Origin: Hymenobacter sp. BT18
Lineage (GTDB): Bacteria > Bacteroidota > Bacteroidia > Cytophagales > Hymenobacteraceae
Assembly (NCBI RefSeq): GCF_012273015.1
Contig: NZ_CP050954.1
Span: forward strand, 2,334,001 to 2,398,000
Direction: 5' to 3'
DNA length: 64,000 bases
The notes under the pieces: generated by a model
Seen by the model: only the letters and a program-made list of their open reading frames with translations
What the model was told of the DNA's origin: nothing
The model's database searches: none
Shown here: positions 33,925 to 41,465 of the stretch, in pieces
Layout of the letters: each line of letters opens with the position of its first letter
How positions within the stretch are numbered: the first letter of the stretch is position 1
Translations under genes and position numbers: made by a program

Positions 33925-35109
33925 CTACTGATTATCCAGTAGGCCGCGGCCCGATTTGCGGATGGCTCCGCTGGCCGTTAGCTCCTGCGCCAGCTTGTCC
34001 AGAATGCCGTTGATGAACTGCTTGCTTTTGGGCGTGCTGTAGAGCTTACTGATTTCGATGTATTCGTTGATGGTCACTTTCACGGGAATAGCCCGGAAGA
34101 GGTGCATTTCGCACAACGCCATTTTCAGGATAATCTTATCCGTCAGGGCCACGCGCTCCACGTCCCAGTTCTGCGCCGACTCGGCAATGAGCTTCTCGTA
34201 CTTGGCGTCGTCGTCCAGCGTCTGTTTGTAAAGACTTTCGGCAAACTCCTTGTCATCCTGCCAGTTGGCCGACAAAGACATGAGCTCCAGCTCCTCGGTG
34301 GCGGCTTCGTCCAGCATCTTCACCGTCTTCAGCACCAGGCTTTTCACGATGGGCCGATTTTCCTCCCAGTTCAGGTCATCTTCTTCCAGGAAAGCCGGCA
34401 GGGCCGTGCCCTTAAACACGTACTCCTTGAAGAAGTACTTTAGTATTTCCTGGTCGGCGGCGTAGTCGCCGGCCGGGGCAGCCAAGTAGCTCTGTACTTC
34501 AGTGTCGTTGCGGATTTCATTGCGCCAGGCTTCGCGCAGGGCCTCCATTTCTTCCGCTCCGCTCCAGTCCATGCGGCGGCGGATGGTCAGGTCCTGCAGC
34601 TGCTTGTTGTCGGCCAGCTTCTGGAACACGGGGTTTTCCTCCAGACGCGTGGTATCGAGGCGGGCTTCCTTGGGAGCCGTGTAGCGCCGCGACTCCCGGC
34701 TTTTCTCTTCTTCAAACACCTGCAGCAAAGCCGAAGGCAGATTCAGCAGGTGAATGTACTGATCGTGGATGCTCTCGGCCGCGTGCACCAGCTGGCCCCC
34801 GTAGAAACCAGCGTCCTTGGCTTTGTTTTTCTGGTAGAAGCTGATGGCCTCCCGCACCGCATTGTTCACGTCCTTATCGTCCGTGGCTTCGGGCTCCTCG
34901 CCGTTCTTGTACCACTCCTTAAACATCACCTCGGCCATTTTGCGCTGGCCCTGCAGTACGCGGCGGTCCTGCGGTTCGGGGGAGTTCAAATCGGGCGCAA
35001 AGTCATCCGCGAAGCGGTCAATAGCTAAAAGCATATCCGAGCCTTCGGCCTGATGGTAGGCGTACAGGGCCTGCATGACCTTGATGCGGAGCGTGCGACG
35101 GTTGAGCAT
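33925..35109 (-). CDS. nusB: Transcription antitermination factor NusB, long form
   Basis: A 394-aa protein. The C-terminal 130 residues (about 250-380) are the NusB fold: LYKQTLDDDAKYEKLIAESAQNWDVERVALTDKIILKMALCEM and PVKVTINEYIEISKLYSTPKSKQFINGILDKL. The first ~240 residues are an extra charged helical region. Their opening, MLNRRTLRIKVMQALYAYHQAEGSD, also looks like a NusB start, so the domain may be split by an insertion. Bacteroidota NusB proteins are regularly this long. NusB acts with NusE in rRNA antitermination. It is at the head of the cluster, 121 nt downstream of leuDH. Confidence 0.93.
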   Translation of the reverse strand: MLNRRTLRIKVMQALYAYHQAEGSDMLLAIDRFADDFAPDLNSPEPQDRRVLQGQRKMAEVMFKEWYKNGEEPEATDDKDVNNAVREAISFYQKNKAKDAGFYGGQLVHAAESIHDQYIHLLNLPSALLQVFEEEKSRESRRYTAPKEARLDTTRLEENPVFQKLADNKQLQDLTIRRRMDWSGAEEMEALREAWRNEIRNDTEVQSYLAAPAGDYAADQEILKYFFKEYVFKGTALPAFLEEDDLNWEENRPIVKSLVLKTVKMLDEAATEELELMSLSANWQDDKEFAESLYKQTLDDDAKYEKLIAESAQNWDVERVALTDKIILKMALCEMHLFRAIPVKVTINEYIEISKLYSTPKSKQFINGILDKLAQELTASGAIRKSGRGLLDNQ

Positions 35110-35114
35110 GGGTT

Positions 35115-35226
35115 GTTGGGGGCTTAGGGTCTTGGGGACTTAGGGTCTTGATTGCCGTTGGAATTGTCCGGTGCATTTGCCGCACCACAAAATCCAAGCC
35201 CCCAAGACCCCAAGACCCTAAGTCCC
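35115..35226. repeat. Word-repeat palindrome upstream of nusB
   Basis: The text CTTAGGGTCTTGGGG appears in partial tandem copies on the left (35121-35150). Reversed copies occur on the right (35195-35225). The best perfect pairing is GGGACTTAGGGTCTTG with its complement. The arms are unequal because the words are repeated a different number of times. Confidence 0.85.
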
Positions 35227-35230
35227 TTTT

Positions 35231-36322
35231 TTAATAGGTTGATTTGACTTTGCCGAGGGCCGCAATGCGTTCCTCAGCCTGCCGGATGGCAGCATGTTGG
35301 GGGTGACTCTGCTCCTGCTCGGCGCGCTGGAATACCTGCAGGGTGAAGTCGTAGATTTTTTCGGTTTGGGTAAGGGCCGACTGGCGGCTGCCGCCTACCA
35401 CCTCGGAGTACACGTTGATCAGGCCACCGGCATTGATGAGGAAGTCGGGGGCGTACAGGATGCCGCGCTCTACTAGGCCGGGGCCGTGTACTTCCTCATC
35501 CTTCAGCTGGTTGTTGGCGCAACCCGCCACAATGCGGCACTTCAGCCGGTCAATCGTGTCGTCGTTGATGGTGGCCCCCAGGGCGCAGGGCGAGTAGATG
35601 TCCACGTCCTGGTCGTAGATTTCGTCGAGGCTCACGGCTTTGGCGCCAAAGCGGGCGGCGGCCTCCAGGGCGCGGTCTTCGTAGTAGTCCGTCAGCACCA
35701 GCTTGGCGCCTTCTTTCTGCAGGTATTCGAGCAGGTAGGTGCCCACGTGGCCCACGCCCTGCACGGCAATGCGCTTGCCCGCCAAGGAGTCGGAGCCGTA
35801 CATTTTCTTGGCAGCAGCCTTCATCCCCATATAGGTGCCGTAGGCCGTTACCGGCGACGGGTCGCCGCTGCCGCCCATGCTCTCGGGCAGGCCAGCTACG
35901 TGCTTGGTTTCCATCCGGATGTACTCCATGTCCTTGGTGGTCATGTTCACATCTTCGGCGGTGATGTACTTGCCGTTCAGGTTTTTCACGAAGCGGCCGA
36001 ACTTGCGCAGCAGGGCCTCAGTCTTCATGGTTTTGGCGTCGCCGATGATGACGGCCTTGCCACCGCCCAGGTTCAGACCCGAAATGGCGGCTTTGTAGGT
36101 CATGCCGCGCGAGAGGCGCAGCACGTCGTTCAGGGCTTCGGCGTCGGAGGCGTAGTGCCACATGCGCGTGCCGCCCAGGGCCGGGCCCAGCACGGTGTTG
36201 TGGATGCCAATGATGGCGCGCAGGCCCGTTTCCTGGTCGTGGCAGAAAACGACTTGCTCATGCTGATGCTCGGCAATCTGGCCGAAGACCGACGTATCGG
36301 TCAGGGTTTGTACTTCTACCAT
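35231..36322 (-). CDS. Leucine dehydrogenase-type amino acid dehydrogenase
   Basis: A 363-aa Glu/Leu/Phe/Val dehydrogenase, length and motifs of leucine/valine dehydrogenases: LGPALGGTRMW, SRGMTYKAAISGLNLGGGKAVI with lysines at residues 77 and 89, and NAD loop GVGHVGTYL. Predicted to deaminate branched-chain amino acids to 2-oxo acids, cytosolic, feeding iso-fatty-acid synthesis or catabolism. The start ATG at 36322 (MVEVQTLTD) is chosen; the frame runs further up but without conserved residues. It heads the minus-strand housekeeping cluster; a TACTTTTG box about 215 nt upstream may be its promoter. Confidence 0.92.
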   Translation of the reverse strand: MVEVQTLTDTSVFGQIAEHQHEQVVFCHDQETGLRAIIGIHNTVLGPALGGTRMWHYASDAEALNDVLRLSRGMTYKAAISGLNLGGGKAVIIGDAKTMKTEALLRKFGRFVKNLNGKYITAEDVNMTTKDMEYIRMETKHVAGLPESMGGSGDPSPVTAYGTYMGMKAAAKKMYGSDSLAGKRIAVQGVGHVGTYLLEYLQKEGAKLVLTDYYEDRALEAAARFGAKAVSLDEIYDQDVDIYSPCALGATINDDTIDRLKCRIVAGCANNQLKDEEVHGPGLVERGILYAPDFLINAGGLINVYSEVVGGSRQSALTQTEKIYDFTLQVFQRAEQEQSHPQHAAIRQAEERIAALGKVKSTY

Positions 36323-36630
36323 TGGGTGGGAAGAAATAAAAGGGTGGGTGGGAAATGTGGGGTAGTGGGAGGCGGTGATACTATCTTTGGGACGCCGCCC
36401 GCATAACGGGCGAGTGGCGGGGCCGAAACGTTGCACCATCCAAAGCAGTAGTACGGAAAACGGCGGGGTGACGAACGTCTTTCCCCGGCTTCGGTCCGCC
36501 CTTTTGGCGCTGGTTTGGGCCCTGTCCCAATTCGGGTGCAAAAGTAACCCATTTTCCGGTCCCGGTCATTGCCGGCCGTCATCAAACCGTTACGCTTTGC
36601 GGCGGTTTCCTGTCTTTACCTTCCTCAACT
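36323..36630. other. 308-nt divergent spacer
   Basis: It contains a minus-strand -7 box TACTTTTG (36546 to 36539) and a CGCCGCCCG/CGGGCG hairpin near 36391-36412. It would give leuDH a leader of about 200 nt. I found no known riboswitch consensus and no coding frame. Confidence 0.5.
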
Positions 36631-38421
36631 GTGCGCGCTTTAGCTTCTACCAACAAATACCTGTTTCGCTATAAGTGGCATTTCCTGGGCGGGGTGCTGT
36701 TCGTGGCGCTGAGCACCTTGCTGGCCATTTTCCCGGCTCAGATTGTGCGCTACGCCTTCGACCTCGTAGGTGAGGGCATCGACCTGTACCACTTGTATGC
36801 CGGCACCCAGGCCCAAAGCTTCGTGTATGAGCTGTTTGGGCGCAACGTGCTGCTCTATGGCCTGCTCATTGTGTTGATGGCACTGCTGCGCGGCATCTTC
36901 CTGTTTTTCATGCGCCAGACGCTTATCGTGATGAGCCGGCTCATTGAAAACGACCAGAAAAACGAAATCTACCAGCACTACCAAAGCCTGCCACTGGCTT
37001 TCTACCGCCGCCACAGCACCGGAGATTTGATGTCGCGCATTTCCGAGGACGTGGGCCGGGTGCGCATGTACATCGGGCCGGCCATCATGTATTTTCTGCA
37101 GCTGGTGGTGCTGTTCGTGCTCATTGTGCCGCTCATGCTGATGGTGAACGTGAAGCTGACGCTCTACACGCTGCTACCGCTGCCGGTCCTGAGTGTCAGC
37201 ATTTTCTACGTCAACAACCTGATTGAGAAGAAGTCCGACGAAATTCAACGCTCCCTGGCTAGCATGACGACGTTCGTGCAGGAAGCCTTTTCGGGTATTC
37301 GGGTGCTGAAGTCGTTTGTGCGGGAGGAGGACTCGCACCGGCAGTTTGCGGTGGCGTCTGAAGACTATAAGCAGAAGTCTCTGAGTTTGAACTTCGTGAA
37401 CTCCTTGTTTTTTCCGCTGATCCTGTTTCTGGTGGGCCTGAGCACCATCATCACGGTGTGGGTGGGCGGCCAGGAAGTTATTCGGGGCACCATCACCACG
37501 GGCAGCATTGCCGAGTTCCTGATTTACGTGAACCTGCTCACCTGGCCCGTCACGGCCTTGGGCTGGACCTCGTCGTTGGTGCAACGCGCTGAGGCTTCCC
37601 AGGCCCGCATCAACGAGTTCCTGCACCAGCAGACGGACATCGTCTCGCGCCAGAACCTGGCCCAGGAAATCCAGGGCGACATCGTGTTCGACCACGTTTC
37701 CTTTACGTATCCCGACACCGGTATTCAAGCCCTGAAGGACGTGTCGTTCCGCATCCGGCCGGGCCAGACGCTGGCCGTCATCGGCAACACCGGCTCGGGC
37801 AAAAGCACTATTGCCGTGCTGCTCTGCCGCCTGTTCGACGTGACGGAGGGCAGCATTCGGATTGATGAAGCCGACGTACGCGACTTTGCCCTGACTTCCC
37901 TACGGGAACAGATCGGCTACGTGCCCCAGGACGTGTTCCTGTTTTCCGACTCCATCCGCAACAACATCAACTTCGGCCTCGACCAGCCCAACGAAGCCCG
38001 GATGCTACAGGCCGCCAAGGACGCCAACGTGCACGAAAACATCCTGCGCTTCCCCGAGGGCTACGACACGAAAGTGGGCGAGCGGGGCATTACGCTTTCC
38101 GGGGGCCAGAAGCAGCGCGTAAGCATTGCCCGTGCCCTGGTGAAGGAACCCAAAATCCTGATTCTGGACGATTCGCTATCGGCGGTAGATACGAACACCG
38201 AAAACGCCATTCTGGCCAGCCTGCAGCGCATCATGCACAACCGCACCAGCCTTATCATCTCCCACCGCGTGAGCTCCGTGAAGCTGGCCGACGAAATCCT
38301 GGTGCTCGACGACGGCCAGATTGTGCAGCACGGTACCCACGAGGTGCTCATGCAGGATGAGCAAGGCCTCTACCGCGCCCTCTACGAGCGTCAGCTGCAA
38401 AGCGAAGAAACGTCTCTTTAA
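36631..38421 (+). CDS. ABC exporter half-transporter, degenerate-site subunit (YheI/BmrC-like)
   Basis: A 596-aa type IV ABC half-transporter. GTG start; six membrane helices fill the first 320 residues. The NBD has Walker A GNTGSGKST and a canonical signature LSGGQKQR. In Walker B ILILDDSLSAVD the catalytic Glu is Asp. This Asp is the mark of the degenerate-site subunit in heterodimeric exporters such as BmrC or TM287. Its natural partner is the half-transporter at 41.5 kb. Substrates of such pairs are drugs or lipids, and none can be named here. Its stop codon lies at the edge of the 38.4-kb palindrome. Confidence 0.92.
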   Translation: MRALASTNKYLFRYKWHFLGGVLFVALSTLLAIFPAQIVRYAFDLVGEGIDLYHLYAGTQAQSFVYELFGRNVLLYGLLIVLMALLRGIFLFFMRQTLIVMSRLIENDQKNEIYQHYQSLPLAFYRRHSTGDLMSRISEDVGRVRMYIGPAIMYFLQLVVLFVLIVPLMLMVNVKLTLYTLLPLPVLSVSIFYVNNLIEKKSDEIQRSLASMTTFVQEAFSGIRVLKSFVREEDSHRQFAVASEDYKQKSLSLNFVNSLFFPLILFLVGLSTIITVWVGGQEVIRGTITTGSIAEFLIYVNLLTWPVTALGWTSSLVQRAEASQARINEFLHQQTDIVSRQNLAQEIQGDIVFDHVSFTYPDTGIQALKDVSFRIRPGQTLAVIGNTGSGKSTIAVLLCRLFDVTEGSIRIDEADVRDFALTSLREQIGYVPQDVFLFSDSIRNNINFGLDQPNEARMLQAAKDANVHENILRFPEGYDTKVGERGITLSGGQKQRVSIARALVKEPKILILDDSLSAVDTNTENAILASLQRIMHNRTSLIISHRVSSVKLADEILVLDDGQIVQHGTHEVLMQDEQGLYRALYERQLQSEETSL

Positions 38422-38543
38422 TGTGCTAATGTGTAGGCATGTGCTGATGTGCTAATGGTCGTTCTTTCATTGGCCCATCAGCACATTCTCCGCATTAGCG
38501 AAGCGCAGCACATGCCTACACATTCACCCACATTAGCACATTA
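38418..38543. repeat. Long palindrome between convergent genes
   Basis: TTAATGTGCTAATGTG (left) pairs with its complement at the right end. Further blocks TAGGCATGTGCTG and ATGTGCTGATGG also pair, with insertions in the right arm. The core 38449-38476 matches the 31.5-kb palindrome core in reverse orientation. The stop codons of both flanking convergent genes lie within its arms. Confidence 0.9.
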
Positions 38544-39672
38544 ATCTCGCAGCGCAGTAGCCGCTGCCGGTGCCCATGGCCACGCCCATACCATTGCAGC
38601 GCGCAGCCACGAAAATGCGCGGCTCTACTTCCTCGATAATGGGCTCCAGCTCTTCGCCAAAAGCCATAACCCCACTCCAGCGGTAGTCGATTCGGAGGCG
38701 CTGACCAGGCAGGATGACGGTAGTGAGCAAGTGCTCCAACTGCTCCTGCACCCGCGAGGTGAGGCCTGGTTGGGTGGTAGTTTCCGTGGCGAAATCCAGG
38801 TTACGGCCGCCACCCAGCAGCACCCGGTTGCCCACGTGGCGGAAATAATAGTAGCCTTCGTCGTAGTGAAAGGTACCCCGCAGGCGCAGGTTGGCAATAG
38901 GCTCCGTTACAAGCACCTGCCCACGTCCCGGCACCACATCCAGCGTCGGAAAAAACTGTTGGGTGAAGGCGTTGGTGGCCAGCAGCACCTGCCCGGCACC
39001 AATTGGACCGGCGGTGGTTTGCACGCGCACCTCGGCATCGGCACCGTCTATGGCCTCTACCGGGCAGCCGTGCAGCACCGTTACGCCGGCCTGCCAGGCC
39101 CGGCGCAGCAGTGCTTCCATCATGCGGCCCGTATGCAGGCTGCCCTCGGCGGCGTTTTCCAGCATAGCTTCCACGCCCGCCAGGCCCATAGTGCTTATCT
39201 GGCTGGTTGCATCCCGGAAAATCCGTTCGGCCCCGATGATAGGCGCCAAAAGCTGATTGTAATAGTCGATATGGGCCCGGCTGCGCTCAGCCATTGCCCG
39301 ATCTTCCGGCCGAAACAGCTCAAAGCCCCCCACCCCTTCATACCCGCTAACCTCGTCGCCCAACAGGCCGCGCAGCCGCGCTAGCCCGTCCCAGCGGGCC
39401 TGCACTACGCGCAGCAGTGCGGCGGTGCCGCTTTTTTGCTCCTGGGCCAGCAGCTCTGAGATACTGCCGAAACAGGCAAAGCCCGCGTTTTTGGTGCTGG
39501 CCCCATTAGGCAGCAAGTCGCGCTCTAGCACGCACACCCGAGCTGTGGGCCGCAGCTGTCGGGTGTAGATGGCCGCCGACAAACCCACAATACCCCCACC
39601 GACAATTACCACATCATAGTAGCCCAGGAAGGTTTGCCGCTCCCAGTAGGAAAAATTCTGCTCTGCCATCAT
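38533..39672 (-). CDS. FAD-dependent amine/amino-acid oxidase (DadA-like)
   Basis: A 379-aa flavoprotein. N-terminal dinucleotide-binding motif YDVVIVGGGIVGLSAAIYTRQLRP, then ASTKNAGFACFGSISELL and a C-terminal GVMAFGEELEPIIEEVEPRIFVAARCNGMGVAMGTGSG that closes the FAD site. It belongs to the DAO superfamily (DadA, glycine oxidase, GlpO); the substrate is unknown. The last codons and the stop lie in the repeat that separates it from the convergent ABC gene, so the C-terminus has a repeat-derived Leu-Met-Cys. Confidence 0.88.
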   Translation of the reverse strand: MMAEQNFSYWERQTFLGYYDVVIVGGGIVGLSAAIYTRQLRPTARVCVLERDLLPNGASTKNAGFACFGSISELLAQEQKSGTAALLRVVQARWDGLARLRGLLGDEVSGYEGVGGFELFRPEDRAMAERSRAHIDYYNQLLAPIIGAERIFRDATSQISTMGLAGVEAMLENAAEGSLHTGRMMEALLRRAWQAGVTVLHGCPVEAIDGADAEVRVQTTAGPIGAGQVLLATNAFTQQFFPTLDVVPGRGQVLVTEPIANLRLRGTFHYDEGYYYFRHVGNRVLLGGGRNLDFATETTTQPGLTSRVQEQLEHLLTTVILPGQRLRIDYRWSGVMAFGEELEPIIEEVEPRIFVAARCNGMGVAMGTGSGYCAARLMC

Positions 39673-39686
39673 ACCTCAAAAATAAC

Positions 39687-39738
39687 AACCCATAAAAAAA
39701 GCCCGCCAACTACAGTTGGCGGGCTTTTTTTATGGGTT
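39687..39738 (-). terminator. 24-bp perfect terminator hairpin
   Basis: Arms 39687-39710 and 39715-39738 pair perfectly around TACA, with a GCCCGCCAAC core and long A/T runs on both sides. It ends the T9SS-like gene on the minus strand and would also stop plus-strand reads. Confidence 0.92.
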
Positions 39739-39750
39739 ACAGCGTAGGGC

Positions 39751-40281
39751 CTACTTGCCCAGCATGACGCGCTTCATACCGGTACGCTCGCCGGAGGTGC
39801 ACTTCACAATGTAGTAGCCAGCTGGCAGGTTGCTTACATCAATCGTGGCTACATCATCGCCCGAAACCAGGTCACTAGTTACCACGGGGCGGCCGGCTTC
39901 GTCGTTTACCTCCACACGGGTGGGACCGGTGGCATTGGTGCGCACCTGCATGCGTTTAGTAATGGGATTGTTTTCCAGGCGCACCTTCAGCGTGGTGCTG
40001 TTGGGGGCCGCCGGCGCCAGCTTGTCGCTGATCAGGACGGCCGGGGCCGGGGCTGCCGCAGATGAGGTAGCTGGGGCTGCTTTGGCGCCGGCTGCCAGCG
40101 GCTTGGCCGGAGCAGCCGCGGGTTTGGCCACCGTTGCGGCAGGTTTAGCTACGGGCTTGGCCGCCGCAGCTTTTGCCGTGGGCTTGGCTGCTGGTTTAGG
40201 CGCGGGCTTGGTTTGCGCACTGGCTACGTGCACGCCCAGCACCAATGTTAATGCGGCCAGAAACGAGGAGAAAGATTTCAT
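39751..40281 (-). CDS. Secreted Ala/Pro/Lys-rich protein with T9SS-like C-terminus
   Basis: A 176-aa exported protein. The ATG at 40281 gives signal peptide MKSFSSFLAALTLVLGVHVASAQ. A histone-tail-like low-complexity region of KPAAKPTAKAA repeats follows (about residues 25-75). A short beta domain ends PAGYYIVKCTSGERTGMKRVMLGK, similar to type IX sorting-domain ends (PxGxYxV...). The Lys/Ala repeats could bind polyanions such as LPS or DNA. Function unknown. It is monocistronic, with its own terminator and a palindromic element upstream. Confidence 0.75.
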   Translation of the reverse strand: MKSFSSFLAALTLVLGVHVASAQTKPAPKPAAKPTAKAAAAKPVAKPAATVAKPAAAPAKPLAAGAKAAPATSSAAAPAPAVLISDKLAPAAPNSTTLKVRLENNPITKRMQVRTNATGPTRVEVNDEAGRPVVTSDLVSGDDVATIDVSNLPAGYYIVKCTSGERTGMKRVMLGK

Positions 40282-40326
40282 AGGTGTTCGTAGTGAGCCG
40301 ATAAACAGCAGAAGTAAAATTACGAT

Positions 40327-40349
40327 TTTATGCATCCACTCTGCATAAA
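40327..40349. promoter_or_regulatory. Operator-like palindrome TTTATGCA-N7-TGCATAAA
   Basis: Perfect 8-bp half-sites separated by 7 nt, 46-68 nt upstream of the secreted-protein start. A TAATTTTA box on the minus strand (40322-40315) lies just downstream, so the palindrome covers the -33 area. A related TTATGCATAA palindrome lies at 52560. Confidence 0.4.
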
Positions 40350-40448
40350 CCAGGCCAGGAAATACTTTTTTTCTTTAAACCATTTCCCTGATTTTCAGCC
40401 GTCAGACGCTGCTTACCGCCCTTTTTTGAAATTTTATACTCCCGAAAG

Positions 40449-40480
40449 TTGGGTTTCTCCTACAAAGCCGCTTACATTTG
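40449..40480 (+). promoter_or_regulatory. Promoter of the tRNA-Pro pair
   Basis: TTG at 40449-40451 and a perfect TACATTTG at 40473-40480, 21 nt apart. The tRNA starts 14 nt after the -7 box. Confidence 0.7.
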
Positions 40481-40493
40481 CAACTCAATTCCT

Positions 40494-40567
40494 CGGGGTG
40501 TAGCGTAGCCTGGTATCGCGCCAGCATGGGGTGCTGGAGGTCGTAGGTTCGAATCCTGCCACTCCGA
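40494..40567 (+). tRNA. tRNA-Pro (anticodon GGG)
   Basis: Acceptor CGGGGTG/CACTCCG with one G-U pair. The anticodon stem CCAGC/GCTGG holds loop ATGGGGT (anticodon GGG), and the T arm is GGTTCGAATCC. Discriminator A; CCA not encoded. The D loop TAGCCTGGTATCGC is intact. Confidence 0.95.
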
Positions 40568-40585
40568 CCGAAGAATTACTGTTCG

Positions 40586-40621
40586 AAAAGCCTCTGGGAA
40601 CCCCACCCGGAGGCTTTTTTC
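40586..40621 (+). terminator. Hairpin between the two tRNA-Pro genes
   Basis: AAAAGCCTC/GAGGCTTTT plus inner GGG/CCC, then TT. It would partly terminate the first tRNA transcript. Confidence 0.8.
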
Positions 40622-40658
40622 GGCAGAAGAAGAGAGTAACAGCCCGTTGATTCATCAG

Positions 40659-40732
40659 CGGGGTGTAGCGCAGCCCGGTAGCGCGCGTCGTTCGGGACGA
40701 CGAGGCCGTAGGTTCGAATCCTGCCACCCCGA
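40659..40732 (+). tRNA. tRNA-Pro (anticodon CGG)
   Basis: Acceptor CGGGGTG/CACCCCG, anticodon stem CGTCG/CGACG with loop TTCGGGA (anticodon CGG), T arm GGTTCGAATCC, no encoded CCA. It is 91 nt after tRNA-Pro(GGG), with no obvious own -7 box, so probably read through from it. Confidence 0.95.
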
Positions 40733-40749
40733 CACTGCTGCTCTCTTGC

Positions 40750-40786
40750 AAAAAGGCCCACTGACCCAAGTTCAGTGGGCCTTTTT
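40750..40786 (+). terminator. Terminator of tRNA-Pro(CGG)
   Basis: AAAAAGGCCCACTGA and TCAGTGGGCCTTTTT form a 15-bp perfect stem with a 7-nt loop. Confidence 0.92.
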
Positions 40787-40921
40787 CGTTTATTGCTTGG
40801 GCTCGGCACCGCCAGAGAGCCGGCCTTGGCCTTGCTAACTCCTCCATTACTACGGCCAGCTCAGGGCAGATAAAACAGGGCAGGGCGATTTTGGCCAACC
40901 CTTCGGCGGCCTGTTGCCGGG

Positions 40922-41446
40922 CTATTTTACCAGCGCCAGCACTTCTACCGGCCCCTGCGCTGGGAAACGCTCCACGTATACCTTGCCCAGCTTGATCTTC
41001 TCCTGCTCGGCGAAGTGCTTGATGCCGGAGTACAGCTTGTCGGGGGCTACCATATAGCTGGCCTGGACCCGCGCCCGCACCACGCGCTGGCCTCCACTGA
41101 AGGTGCTGTAGCGGTAGCCAGTAGGTAGGGTTTGTGAAGTGGTATCCGCCACGATAAGGCCCACAAAGGCTTTTACCGTATCACCGGCCGCTTCAGGGTC
41201 GTTATAATACACGTTACCCAGGTCGCCGCGCAGCTGGCCGCTTTCCTGGAGCTGGTGAGCCTGCCGGAACAGCGGACCGAAGTCTTTGCTATCGGCGCGG
41301 CCCTGGAAATAGCGGCCCGCCAGAAAGATAGGCTCCTTGGTCGTGAGCAGCTCCACTTCAGCAGTGGTGAACCCACCCAAGTAGGCATAAATGCCCGCTA
41401 CAGTAGCTATTACAGCCAGGGAAAGCAACAGAAACCAACGGTTCAT
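40922..41446 (-). CDS. Membrane-anchored GyrI/SOUL-like small-molecule-binding protein
   Basis: A 174-aa protein with one N-terminal helix (FLLLSLAVIATVAGIYAYLGG) and an extracytoplasmic alpha/beta domain. Segments PLFRQAHQLQESGQLRGDLGNVYYNDP, YRYSTFSGGQRVVRARVQASYMVAPDKLYSGIKHFAEQE and YVERFPAQGPVEVLALVK recall GyrI-like domains of Bacteroidota. The family call is tentative. It ends up 19 nt from the ABC gene on the same strand and could be its accessory. Confidence 0.5.
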   Translation of the reverse strand: MNRWFLLLSLAVIATVAGIYAYLGGFTTAEVELLTTKEPIFLAGRYFQGRADSKDFGPLFRQAHQLQESGQLRGDLGNVYYNDPEAAGDTVKAFVGLIVADTTSQTLPTGYRYSTFSGGQRVVRARVQASYMVAPDKLYSGIKHFAEQEKIKLGKVYVERFPAQGPVEVLALVK

Positions 41447-41465
41447 CCGGAAAAGTTAAGGGTGA

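Noticed and set aside
36323..36630. Possible riboswitch in the long leuDH leader
   Set aside because: Only a simple GC hairpin is seen; no conserved aptamer motif recognised.
40485..40898. Minus-strand frame across the tRNA-Pro pair
   Set aside because: It reads through two tRNA genes and terminators, so it is not a gene.
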